From JBEKTY01 sp049515555 (GTDB lineage: Bacteria; Planctomycetota; Planctomycetia; Pirellulales; Thermoguttaceae): a DNA stretch of 15,308 bases. The first letter of the stretch is position 1. Each line of letters opens with the position of its first letter. This document shows positions 1-6,982 of the stretch, piece after piece. A program made the translations under genes and the position numbers. Under the pieces are notes generated by a model, which saw nothing but the letters and a program-made list of their open reading frames with translations, ran no database searches and was not told where the DNA came from. Location: the NCBI GenBank assembly GCA_049515555.1, contig JBEKTY010000182.1:1-15308 (forward strand), in the 5' to 3' direction.

Positions 1-111
1 CGTGGCCGCCCTCATCCCTGCCCGTCCGCCCCCCTTGGCGCCTTTGCGTGACCCAAAGATGTTTTCTCGCAAAGGTGCAAAGACGTAAAGCCATGGCTCC
101 GCCTCTTGGAA

Positions 112-141
112 CGCTAATCAGCGCTGATAAGCGCTAATCAG
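112..141. repeat. Direct repeat pair CGCTAATCAG
   Basis: CGCTAATCAG occurs at 112-121 and again at 132-141, a 20-bp period, and the bases between them (AGCGCTGATAAGCGCT) are themselves near-palindromic. It has no coding context and looks like a member of a short interspersed repeat family. Confidence 0.6.
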
Positions 142-180
142 TGTTCCGCCGGTCTCTCCAAAGGCGGGGCCACGGATGAA

Positions 181-279
181 CACGGATTGAACACGGAAAG
201 ACGGAAAGGATGGCCGGACAAGGGGCAAACGAAAGAACAGATTGGTCTTTGTTCGTGTTTCTTCCGTGTCAATCCGTGG
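181..279. repeat. Imperfect inverted repeat, 17-18 bp arms
   Basis: CACGGATTGAACACGGAA at 181-198 is the reverse complement of TTCCGTGTCAATCCGTG at 262-278 apart from one missing base. The arms enclose about 63 bp. The sequence next to the right arm (CCGTGGCCGCCCTC) repeats the start of the window, so this is probably one full copy of an interspersed palindromic repeat plus part of another. Confidence 0.65.
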
Positions 280-300
280 CCGCCCTCCTCCCTGCCCGTC

Positions 301-337
301 CGCCCTAATCCCTAATCCCCTAATCCCTAATCCCCAA
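301..337. repeat. Tandem TAATCCC repeats
   Basis: Four units of CCCTAATC/CCCTAATCC follow each other directly. It is a simple tandem repeat with no coding frame of its own. Confidence 0.75.
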
Positions 338-483
338 CCTATACGGATGTATCGTATCATATTCATGCCCGAACTGCAAGCGGTTCGTTCACCATATTTT
401 GAAGGGGAGCCGGCCCGGCATCGGTGGGGCCGGCCCGGTTCTTGCGGCCGCTGGGGTGCAATCACGCAAGAAAACGCCTCGGC

Positions 484-562
484 CGCGAAAACGGGGACTG
501 TCCCGATTTTTGCGGCAGGAGGCCACAAAAATGGGACTGTCCCCTTTGGCAGCACGAAAACG
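484..562. repeat. Two GGGACTGTCCC palindromic elements
   Basis: GGGGACTGTCCC at 493-504 and GGGACTGTCCCC at 533-544 each have five-base arms around a central T. They lie in similar surroundings (GCGAAAACGGGGACTG and CACAAAAATGGGACTG, then CACGAAAACGGG at about 553). A degenerate relative (GTGGGGACTGGTCC) lies near 5016-5029. Probably an interspersed repeat family; function unknown. Confidence 0.6.
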
Positions 563-675
563 GGTCTGGGCAGGGTGGGGTGAAAGAGCGGCGGGAGCCG
601 GTTTGACGTGCATTGGCCAGTCTTGGTCCGGTAACGGCCAGTCTTCAGAGCCGCGAGGCGGTTCCGGAGCATAGC

Positions 676-710
676 CCGGGGTCGCCGCGGAAACGCCGCG
701 GCTACCCCGG
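676..710. repeat. Long GC hairpin (7+7 bp stem)
   Basis: CCGGGGT (676-682) pairs with ACCCCGG (704-710), and inside a single C/T mismatch GCCGCGG (684-690) pairs with CCGCGGC (696-702) around the loop AAACG. That gives fourteen paired positions. No T-tract follows, and no gene upstream would need a terminator, so it is more likely a repeat-family hairpin. Confidence 0.6.
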
Positions 711-831
711 CTGGCGGTTTGGTAGGCGATGAGGCGCGAGCAGGCGGCGCAGCCGCCCCGCCGGCTACGCCGGCCGAGCGGAGACGGAGAAAGGGGCGGT
801 CGGTATCACGGTGGCTGTAGTGGCCAATCAT

Positions 832-861
832 CGCCCCGCCGGCACAGGGCCGGCGGTGGCG
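832..861. repeat. GC hairpin with one bulge
   Basis: CCGCCGGC (836-843) pairs with GCCGGCGG (849-856) around ACAGG. The stem continues as CGCC (832-835) with GGCG (858-861) if T857 is bulged, giving twelve pairs in all. No associated gene. Confidence 0.55.
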
Positions 862-950
862 TTTACGGCTTGAGTAATGGAGCCAGGCTACAGCAGCGTC
901 ACCCCACCTCCCGGGCAACCCGGCTTCGCCCGGCCGGATGCCTCGCCAAG

Positions 951-975
951 CTTCGTGCTCCTTGTGCCTTTGTGG
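951..975. repeat. CTTCGTGCTCCTTGTGCC element
   Basis: This T/C-rich stretch, followed by CTTTGTGG and then TTGACCTTTGCGG, resembles the motif CTCGCAAAGGTGCAAAG near 67-83 in opposite orientation. Short elements of this kind commonly sit between planctomycete genes (recollection, not checked). No coding capacity. Confidence 0.35.
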
Positions 976-1040
976 TTGACCTTTGCGGTTTGGCCAGATA
1001 ACGCCCGACGGCGAGATCGCGGCCGCCAGGTGTCCTGGGT

Positions 1041-1080
1041 TTCTCCCCTCGCCCATCGGGAGAGGGACGGGGGTGAGGGC
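1041..1080 (-). repeat. CCCTCACCC...GGGCGAGGGG element, reverse copy
   Basis: Read on the minus strand this is GCCCTCACCCCCGTCCCTCTCCCGATGGGCGAGGGG-like, the same family as the three forward copies at 5041-5250 and a variant at 11195-11245. It is quasi-palindromic through CCTCTCCC/GGGAGAGG. Confidence 0.6.
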
Positions 1081-1336
1081 ATCGTGCCGCAAGGGCTTAC
1101 GTCAATTATGGCCACGTCCGACAGACCGCCTTACGTCGATCCGCCCACCGGCCCGGCGCTCCCCGTTTCGATGTCCCGAAGATTCACCCCCAACGCACAA
1201 AGGGACAACGCGAATTCAGTTTCGTGCCCCATCCCCGGAACTCTGGGACCTACCTCGCGGGCAGTCCCCCTGTATTCGACGCAATTCTCGGGCTATCATA
1301 CCGACCGGGGTTTGAGTATAGGAAGAGGGCAAGGCG

Positions 1337-4300
1337 ATGGACAAGACGTTCGATGAAGGCAAGGACGAAGTTGTGAACCTGTGCCAGCACTTCACGACCA
1401 ACCGCCAGGCGTTCCTCGCCCCGGGCATCAAGGAAGCCCACATTCGGCAGATGCTCATTGACCCCCTCTTTGAGGCGTTAGGCTGGGACGTGCGAAGCTC
1501 GGCGATGGTCGCACCCCAATACCGGGAAGTCATTCCCGAGGACAGCCTTGACGTTGAAGGCCAGCAGAAGGCCCCGGATTACACCTTTCGAATTGGAACC
1601 CTGCCGAGGTTCTACGCGGAGGCGAAGAAGTGCGGTCTCAACATCGGCGCGAACCCAGGGCCGGCCTACCAGCTTCGGCGCTACGGCTGGAGCGCAAAGG
1701 TCGCGCTCTCCGTCCTGACCGACTTCGAGGAGTTCGCTGTTTACGATTGCACCCTCCGGCCCCGCCCCAGCGACAAGGCGTCCCATGCCCGCATTCAGCA
1801 CCTTCGGTTTGACGAGTACCCCGACCGCTGGCGAGAACTCTGGGACGTGTTCTCTCGCGAGGCCGTCTGGTCCGGCGCTTTTGACCAGTACGCAGCGTCC
1901 AAGCGGAAGCGCGGCACGTCCGAGGTCGACGTTGAGTTTCTGAAAGAGATCGAGGGCTGGCGGGATGTGCTAGCTCGGAACATCGCCCTGCGGAACAAGG
2001 GCCTTTCCTCGGATGACTTGAATGCCGCCGTTCAATCGACGATTGACCGAGTGGTATTCCTTCGCATGGCGGAAGACCGGGGGCTTGAGCCTGACGAGCA
2101 ACTTCTGAAGCTGTCCGAAGGGGCGGAAATCTACCACCGCTTCATGCGAGACCTGTGCCGCAAGGCCGACGAAAAGTATAATTCCGGCCTCTTCCATTTC
2201 CAGAAGGAGAGCGACGTATCGGAAGACCCCGACCGCATCACGCCGAACCTGGCCGTCGATGACAAGGTGTTCAAGCCGATTCTGCAAAGCCTGTACTTCG
2301 CCCACGGTTCGCCCTATCACTTCGGCGTCTTACCCGTCGAAATCCTGGGTACCGTCTACGAGCGGTTCTTGGGCAAGGTGATCCGGCTGACGGCCGGCCA
2401 TCAGGCCAAGGTCGAGGAGAAGCCCGCAGTCCGCAAGGCCGGCGGCGTGTACTACACGCCGGCCTATGTCGTCGATTACATCGTCAAGCACACCGTCGGC
2501 CACCAGATCGATTGCCGAAGCCCTGCACAACTGGCGGGCGGCAAGGACGAACCGCCCCTCCGCGTCCTGGACATGGCTTGCGGAAGCGGGTCATTCCTGT
2601 TGGGCGCTTACCGGTGCCTTCTTGACCACTGTCTGAAATGGTACACCGAACACGAGCCGGAAACGTTCAAGAAGGCCGTCTGCCAAGACCCCCGCAATGG
2701 CCATTGGCGACTCACGATCGGCGAAAAGAAGCATATCTTGACAACGCACCTTTTCGGCGTGGACATCGACGCCCAGGCCGTGGAAGTGACCAAGCTGTCG
2801 TTGCTGTTGAAGGTCCTGGAGGGTGAGACCGACCAGAGTGTAAGCCAGCAACAGCGGCTTTTTCACGATCGCGCCTTGCCGAACCTGGCCGACAACATCA
2901 AGTGCGGCAACTCCCTGATCGGCCCGGACTACTTCACGGGCAGGCTGAACCTCGACCCCGAGGAGATGAAGAGAGTCAACGCGTTTGACTGGGGGCAAGG
3001 CTTCCCCGACGCCATAAGTGCTGGGGGCTTTGATTGCATCATCGGCAATCCGCCGTATGTCCGGCAGGAAACCCTTTCTGGCCTCAAGGAGTACCTTGCT
3101 GGGCACTACGAAGCCTTCGACGGCGTGGCAGATCTCTACGCTTACTTCATGGAGCGGAGCGTACGGCTGCTTTGCCACGGCGGACGTTTTAGCTTCATCG
3201 TCTCGAGTAGCTTCCTGCGCGCCACCTATGGCGAACCCCTCCGCCGGGTGCTGAAGAAATATGCCGGCGTGTTGCGAATTGTGGACTTCGGGGGATTGGC
3301 GGTATTTGAAAACGCCAAAGACACCTACGTTTGCATTCCACTTCTGCAGAAAGGTGAGCAATCGCCCCGGGTGGAAGTCTCCCGAATTTCCTCGCCGCAG
3401 GTCCGAGACCTCGACGCCTTCGTGAGCGCCAACTGTTTCACTATCCCGCACGAGCGCCTGTCCGCCGAGGCGTGGGCGCTGAGGTCCGACGAGGAAGCCG
3501 CCGTCTTCGCCAAGGTGATGGGTGCCGGAAAGCCCCTGGGCGACTACGTGCGGCACAGGTTTTTCCGCGGTGTGACGACCGGCTTGAACGGAGCGTTCAT
3601 CATAGACACAGAAACACGGCAGAAGCTCGTAACGAAAGACAGGCGAAGTGAAGAATTGATTAAGCCGCTGCTCGGCGGGGAGGACGTCCGCCGGTACATC
3701 TTCCGCGAAACCGACCTCTGGCTCATCTTCACGCGTCGCGGTGTGGACATTGATCGCTATCCAGCAATCCAAGAGCACCTCGCTCGGTGGAAGGAAGACC
3801 TCACGCCCAAGAAGAGCAAGAGCGCCAAGCGCGGAAGGAAGCCGGGACGGTACGAGTGGTATGAAATTCAAGACGACGTGGCCTATTGGGAGGCCTTTGA
3901 AAAGCCGAAACTCATCTTCCCCGACATCGCAAAAGGGCCACGATTCTGCGTCGACATCGGCGGCCACTACCTCGCCAATACTGCCTACTGTCTTGGGACG
4001 GATGACCTTTACCTTCTCGGGGTGTTAAACAGCCGCCTGTTCTGGTTTGCGATTGGAAACATCAGCATTCCATTCGGGGTGCGAGCGGGCAGATACCGGT
4101 ACCGGCTCATATACCAGTACATGGAAAAAGTTCCCATACGCGCCGTCTGCTCCTCCGATCCTGCCGACATTTCGCGCCACGACGAGATAGTTAAGCTGGT
4201 CAATGCAATGCTGGAGCTGCACCAGCAACTTACCGCCGCAACCTCGGCCGCGCAGAAGGCCATTATCCAGCGCCAAATTGACGCGACAGACGCGGAGGTT

Positions 4301-4366
4301 GACCGGCTGGTATATAGCCTGTACGGCCTGACCGCGGGGGAAATCGCAATCGTGGAGAGGGAGTGA
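1337..4366 (+). CDS. Type IIG-like restriction enzyme / adenine-specific DNA methyltransferase
   Basis: Single-chain restriction-modification protein of 1009 residues, the usual size for fused type IIG (Eco57I/class-1) enzymes. In order: an N-terminal PD-(D/E)xK nuclease-like region (PD81, then AEAK with E95 and K97; the preceding helical region at 35-50 fits the fold); a linker with GGVYYTP at 369-375, the usual entry to the N6-adenine methylase domain; SAM-binding motif I VLDMACGSGSF at 410-420; catalytic motif IV NPPY at 571-574; then a TaqI-like target-recognition region from about residue 640 to 970. It should both methylate adenine and cut DNA at a specific site. Start: ATG with GAGGG seven bases upstream. 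No separate S, M or R genes are nearby. Its codons look more A/T-tolerant than the neighbouring helicase and dehydrogenase genes, suggesting transfer (inference). The specificity cannot be read from sequence. Confidence 0.9.
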   Translation: MDKTFDEGKDEVVNLCQHFTTNRQAFLAPGIKEAHIRQMLIDPLFEALGWDVRSSAMVAPQYREVIPEDSLDVEGQQKAPDYTFRIGTLPRFYAEAKKCGLNIGANPGPAYQLRRYGWSAKVALSVLTDFEEFAVYDCTLRPRPSDKASHARIQHLRFDEYPDRWRELWDVFSREAVWSGAFDQYAASKRKRGTSEVDVEFLKEIEGWRDVLARNIALRNKGLSSDDLNAAVQSTIDRVVFLRMAEDRGLEPDEQLLKLSEGAEIYHRFMRDLCRKADEKYNSGLFHFQKESDVSEDPDRITPNLAVDDKVFKPILQSLYFAHGSPYHFGVLPVEILGTVYERFLGKVIRLTAGHQAKVEEKPAVRKAGGVYYTPAYVVDYIVKHTVGHQIDCRSPAQLAGGKDEPPLRVLDMACGSGSFLLGAYRCLLDHCLKWYTEHEPETFKKAVCQDPRNGHWRLTIGEKKHILTTHLFGVDIDAQAVEVTKLSLLLKVLEGETDQSVSQQQRLFHDRALPNLADNIKCGNSLIGPDYFTGRLNLDPEEMKRVNAFDWGQGFPDAISAGGFDCIIGNPPYVRQETLSGLKEYLAGHYEAFDGVADLYAYFMERSVRLLCHGGRFSFIVSSSFLRATYGEPLRRVLKKYAGVLRIVDFGGLAVFENAKDTYVCIPLLQKGEQSPRVEVSRISSPQVRDLDAFVSANCFTIPHERLSAEAWALRSDEEAAVFAKVMGAGKPLGDYVRHRFFRGVTTGLNGAFIIDTETRQKLVTKDRRSEELIKPLLGGEDVRRYIFRETDLWLIFTRRGVDIDRYPAIQEHLARWKEDLTPKKSKSAKRGRKPGRYEWYEIQDDVAYWEAFEKPKLIFPDIAKGPRFCVDIGGHYLANTAYCLGTDDLYLLGVLNSRLFWFAIGNISIPFGVRAGRYRYRLIYQYMEKVPIRAVCSSDPADISRHDEIVKLVNAMLELHQQLTAATSAAQKAIIQRQIDATDAEVDRLVYSLYGLTAGEIAIVERE

Positions 4367-4839
4367 TGTGCCAGTTCTTGCAGGTATTGCTATCGAGCTT
4401 GGTCGGAACGCTCGTCGGTTGCATCCTGACCTGGCTGCTTATGACGCGGACCGCGCGCAACCAAGCGCGGCGAGAAACGCTGATCACCGCCGCGAAGGCG
4501 CTTCAGGACTACCGTGTCGACTATGCGCAATGGTATGTCGAGTACATGTCCCCGATAGCGCAGGCTCCTGGGGGTTGGGCAAAACCAACCACGGGGAAGC
4601 CCGATCCGATCTACCTCGAATTGATGAGTGCAGTGGACAAGGGGCGCGGACGCCTTCGTGTGATCATTGCGTCTCTCTATGCCCACTTTCCGCAAAAAGT
4701 GGTAAAGCCCATCTGCGTCGAACTGATGAGGGTGCTCAAAATGAGCGCCCACGACGCGCAAGCCGATTGCCGTGAGGTTGACGTTGTGGCGGAAGGAGCA
4801 TTCAGCCTCATCCCCGATCTCATTAAGAGGTACCACTAG
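4366..4839 (+). CDS. Small membrane-anchored protein of unknown function, coupled to the restriction gene
   Basis: 157 residues. The ATG shares its A with the TGA of the restriction gene (TGATG overlap), and GGAGAGGGAG just upstream can serve as ribosome site, so translation is probably coupled; a GTG one codon earlier is possible. Residues 4-26 (FLQVLLSSLVGTLVGCILTW) form one clear hydrophobic segment followed by a basic RTARNQARR stretch, which predicts an N-in or signal-anchor topology with the remainder (about 125 residues, mostly helical, tryptophan- and tyrosine-containing) as a soluble domain. I do not recognise the family. Position suggests a partner or passenger of the restriction system, such as a membrane tether or accessory defence protein, but nothing in the sequence proves that. 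Confidence 0.75.
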   Translation: MCQFLQVLLSSLVGTLVGCILTWLLMTRTARNQARRETLITAAKALQDYRVDYAQWYVEYMSPIAQAPGGWAKPTTGKPDPIYLELMSAVDKGRGRLRVIIASLYAHFPQKVVKPICVELMRVLKMSAHDAQADCREVDVVAEGAFSLIPDLIKRYH

Positions 4840-4967
4840 AGGAGGAGGCAGCCCGCGTTCGGCTGCAAGGGGGGGCAGGTCCGCGTTTTCGGCCCACGCT
4901 CTCTCGGGAAGGACAGTACGATCTCGCCGAAAAACGGGCCGGTCCCAGCCGGCCTGCGGGGCAATCG

Positions 4968-4990
4968 CACTGCTGGACAAGCCAGCAGTG
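4968..4990. repeat. Perfect 9-bp inverted repeat
   Basis: CACTGCTGG, loop ACAAG, CCAGCAGTG. It lies about 130 bp after the restriction operon and could end its transcript, but it has no T-run. A CACTGCTGG...CCAGCAGTG palindrome also fits an interspersed repeat. Confidence 0.65.
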
Positions 4991-5040
4991 GCACCGATGC
5001 CGGTCCGCGGGAAGAGTGGGGACTGGTCCTTGTTTCGCCG

Positions 5041-5250
5041 CCGGCCCTCACCCTGCCCTCTCCCCGAGGGCGAGCCGCGGAAGGATGAGGGATGAAGGCG
5101 GAAGGCGGAACACTCCGCCCATCCCGGAATTGGCGGAGCTTTGCTCTTGTCTCGCTGCCGGCCCTCACCCTGCCCTCTCCCGGAGGGCGAGGGGACCGGA
5201 GAGCTGCTTTGTCTCGCTGCCTGCCCTGTCCTCTCCCGGAGGGAGAGGGG
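5041..5250 (+). repeat. Three diverged copies of a ~60-bp repeat
   Basis: CCGGCCCTCACCCTGCCCTC begins copies at 5041 and 5157, each followed by TCCC[C/G]GAGGGCGAG; a third, shorter copy runs 5220-5250 (CCTGTCCTCTCCCGGAGGGA). Copies two and three are each preceded by a TTGTCTCGCTGCC stretch, so the repeated unit is longer than its palindromic core. The core CCTCTCCCGGAGGG is a near-palindrome. Confidence 0.7.
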
Positions 5251-5275
5251 ACTGCCAGTTGGCCGCGGCGAGCGG

Positions 5276-6556
5276 TCAGTTGAGGACTGGTGGCAGGGGG
5301 GCGACCTGGTCGGCGGGCGGGAGGCGGGTGGGCGGGGGGCCGTCGGGGGCGGAGCGCAGGACGTTCCGCGGGGCGGGCTCGGCCGGGCCGGGGTCGGGTG
5401 GCGGACTGGTTACCTGGGTCGGGGGTGGCAGGGGCCGCAGGCCCGGGTCGGGCAGCGTGCCTTGGGGCGGAGCGACCAGGCCCGGGGCTACGAGGCTGAC
5501 TGCCGGGGCGGGGGCCGCGAGGCTGCCGGGCGGGACCGGGGGGCCGGGATTGGCCGCCATCCGCTCCGGCTGGCGGATCGCGAGCGGAGGGGCCAAGGCC
5601 GCGGGCGGAGGGGCCACGGCGACGGGCGGGTCGGCCTGGATCATCGGCGGCAGCCCCGGCTGGGGCGTCGGCTGGACTGGCGGCAAATCGCGCACGGCCA
5701 TTACAGCCAGGCGGTCCAACCATTGCCGGGCCGGAACGAACGAGGGGTTGATCTGCAGCGCGGTGACGAACTCGCGGGCCGCCGCCTGGCGCTGGCCCAC
5801 CTTGCTCAGCAGGAAGCCCAGGTCGTAGTGCGCGACGGCCTCGTCGTGAATGGCGCGAAGCTGGTTGAAGGCCTCCCGCGGCCGGCCCGCTTGGACCAGC
5901 AGCGTCGCCATGTTGTTGCGATATCGCGGCTCGTTGGGCTGCAACTGGATGGCTCGATCCAGCGCGCCGATGGCCTCACGGGACATTGCCTGGCGGGCGT
6001 AATGCACCGCCAGATTATTGTATACCGAGGGCACGTCGGGATGGGCTTTGGAGGCCTTCTGATAGTATTTCAGCGCCTCCTGGGGCTCGTTCATGGCGTC
6101 CTTGAGCTGGGCGTAGCCCAGCAGGGCCCGAAGATCGTTGGGCGCAATGTGGAAGGCCTGCTTGTATTGATCCTCGGCGTCGGCGAACTTGCCAGATTGC
6201 TCGTACAAGCGGGCCATGGCCACGTACAGCTCGACGCCCGGCTTGGCCTTGGTCTTCAGTGATACGGGGTCGTCCGGCGGCGTGGGCTTGGGCTTGAAGG
6301 CCGCGCCGATCTTGGCGGCGGTTTGCGAAACGCTGGCCGAGATCGAATCAAAGAACGACGGCTGGGCGGGGCCGGTGGTCGTCTGGGCGCGGGCGGCGGC
6401 GGGCCAGAGTGCGCCGAGGCCGATCGCGAGCACCGCGCAGAGCGCCCACCGGGTGTGCCTGGCAGGCGGCGCCCAAGCGGCCGGCCGGGTTGCCGCGCCA
6501 ATCTGTGCCAGACCGCGTTTCAAACGACACCTCGGAGAATTCAGGGTAGATGCCAA
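5276..6556 (-). CDS. Exported tetratricopeptide-repeat protein with proline-rich tail
   Basis: 426 residues from the outermost TTG start. Residues about 37-57 form a hydrophobic signal sequence ending in ARA before Q58, a good signal-peptidase I site, so the protein is probably exported (periplasm or lumen). Five TPR-like units span about 107-273: YVAMARLYEQSGKFADAEDQ opens the first, and ALKYYQKASKAHPD, AIGALDRAIQLQPNEP and AAAREFVTALQINPSF close others. Residues 291-426 are almost all Pro, Ala and Gly. TPRs bind other proteins, so a scaffold role is likely; the partner is unknown. Start: TTG at 6554-6556 has AGAGGT eight bases upstream; a second TTG at 6521-6523 with GAGGTG four bases upstream would give 415 residues and keep the signal. 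No in-frame ATG precedes the TPRs. Confidence 0.82.
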   Translation of the reverse strand: MASTLNSPRCRLKRGLAQIGAATRPAAWAPPARHTRWALCAVLAIGLGALWPAAARAQTTTGPAQPSFFDSISASVSQTAAKIGAAFKPKPTPPDDPVSLKTKAKPGVELYVAMARLYEQSGKFADAEDQYKQAFHIAPNDLRALLGYAQLKDAMNEPQEALKYYQKASKAHPDVPSVYNNLAVHYARQAMSREAIGALDRAIQLQPNEPRYRNNMATLLVQAGRPREAFNQLRAIHDEAVAHYDLGFLLSKVGQRQAAAREFVTALQINPSFVPARQWLDRLAVMAVRDLPPVQPTPQPGLPPMIQADPPVAVAPPPAALAPPLAIRQPERMAANPGPPVPPGSLAAPAPAVSLVAPGLVAPPQGTLPDPGLRPLPPPTQVTSPPPDPGPAEPAPRNVLRSAPDGPPPTRLPPADQVAPLPPVLN

Positions 6557-6714
6557 CAGGATCGACCTCTACGCCAACATTTCTGCAAGAGAATTGGAGG
6601 AATGGGAGGATTCTGCCGGCTGTAAGAGCAGTATGGATAAATTGGGCAAGACTGACGGGGAGGCAGCAGTTCTATGAGGATGGCTTGCCGGGATTATTCA
6701 CCAAGGCTTGTAGT

Positions 6715-6732
6715 GACCCGATTTATCGGGTC
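6715..6732. repeat. Hairpin module GACCCGAT-TT-ATCGGGTC
   Basis: Perfect 8-bp stem with a two-base loop, the same 18-base design as the modules in the tandem array but with different inner stem bases that still pair. It is flanked by TTGTAGTGACC, the reverse complement of the array's GGTCACTACAA, so it is an inverted, diverged fourth copy. Confidence 0.75.
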
Positions 6733-6754
6733 TGGAGAGCGTGAACTGGTCAAG

Positions 6755-6850
6755 GACCGCATGAATGCGGTCACTACAAACGACTGGACCGCATGAATGC
6801 GGTCACTACAAACGACTGGACCGCATGAATGCGGTCACTACAAACGACTG
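6755..6850. repeat. Three identical 32-bp tandem repeats, each with a hairpin
   Basis: Copies at 6755-6786, 6787-6818 and 6819-6850 are identical. Each begins with the palindrome GACCGCATGAATGCGGTC (8-bp stem, GA loop) followed by ACTACAAACGACTG. There are no spacers, so this is not a CRISPR array. Confidence 0.9.
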
Positions 6851-6896
6851 GTGAATAATCCGGGTTAGGGGCCGCGAAGAAACAAGTTGACCAATT

Positions 6897-6979
6897 AGGG
6901 TGGCACGTCGGGTGAGGAACGGAGGGCGTGGCGGGCCTGGAAATCACGCCCTTCGCTGCGCTCAGGGACGTGCCACCCT
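6897..6979 (-). terminator. Nested inverted repeat just after the lipoyl-KAS III stop
   Basis: AGGGTGGCACGTC (6897-6909) and GACGTGCCACCCT (6967-6979) are perfect 13-bp arms. A second pair, AGGGCGTG near 6924-6931 and CACGCCCT near 6946-6953, nests inside. The right arm lies three bases from the stop codon at 6983-6985 of the minus-strand gene, so a transcript would fold into a long stem immediately after translation ends. There is no T-run, so either a structure-only terminator/3' stabiliser or an interspersed repeat that landed there. Confidence 0.5.
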
Positions 6980-6982
6980 CCG

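Larger units (their letters stand above)
1..1336. other. Gene-free repeat mosaic
   Basis: No reading frame here looks like a real protein: the open frames are low-complexity, overlap one another on both strands and translate the repeats themselves. What it holds is a patchwork of short repeats, listed separately: a CGCTAATCAG pair (112-121, 132-141), an inverted repeat around 181-279, TAATCCC tandem units, GGGACTGTCCC elements, two long GC hairpins and a CCCTC/GAGGG element. The opening bases 1-30 recur almost exactly at 275-303. No convincing promoter for the downstream restriction gene was found; TATCAT at 1294-1299 is the nearest -10-like hexamer but lacks a good -35 partner. Confidence 0.7.
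4840..5275. other. Repeat-rich gap between restriction unit and TPR gene
   Basis: No gene is supported here. It contains a perfect 9-bp hairpin (4968-4990), three diverged copies of a CCCTCACCCTGCCCTCTCC repeat (5041-5250), a degenerate GGGACTGGTCC element and a GGATGAGGGATGAAGGCGG purine run (5083-5107). Open frames crossing it are continuations of shadows of the flanking genes. Confidence 0.65.
6688..6864. mobile_element. MITE-like element with 16-bp terminal inverted repeats
   Basis: The ends are CCGGGATTATTCACCA (6688-6703) and TGGTGAATAATCCGGG (6849-6864); the inner 13 bases (GGATTATTCACCA) match perfectly as an inverted repeat and 15 of 16 match overall. The inverted similarity resumes inside with TTGTAGTGACC (6708-6718) against GGTCACTACAA (6833-6843). 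The interior carries one inverted hairpin module and three tandem ones and has no protein-coding capacity. No clear target-site duplication was found, so it could instead be a REP/BIME-like palindromic cluster spread by a transposase elsewhere in the genome. Confidence 0.6.

Noticed and set aside
118..1092. 324-codon minus-strand frame in the left gap
   Set aside because: Its translation follows the interspersed repeats, with no domain and no ribosome site.
1294..1299. TATCAT as the -10 of the restriction gene
   Set aside because: No acceptable -35 at 16-18 bases upstream; too weak to annotate.
2591..3967. 458-codon minus-strand open frame inside the restriction gene
   Set aside because: It lies wholly antisense to the methylase domain with its conserved motifs, and its translation matches no family I know.
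4836..5723. 295-codon minus-strand frame rich in Pro, Arg and Ala
   Set aside because: Out-of-frame shadow of the proline-rich end of the TPR gene plus repeats.
5141..6262. 373-codon plus-strand frame antisense to the TPR gene
   Set aside because: TPR periodicity and a signal peptide are on the minus strand; this frame starts inside a repeat.
6755..6850. CRISPR array
   Set aside because: Unit length (32 bp) is CRISPR-like, but the units are directly adjacent with no spacers and no cas genes nearby.
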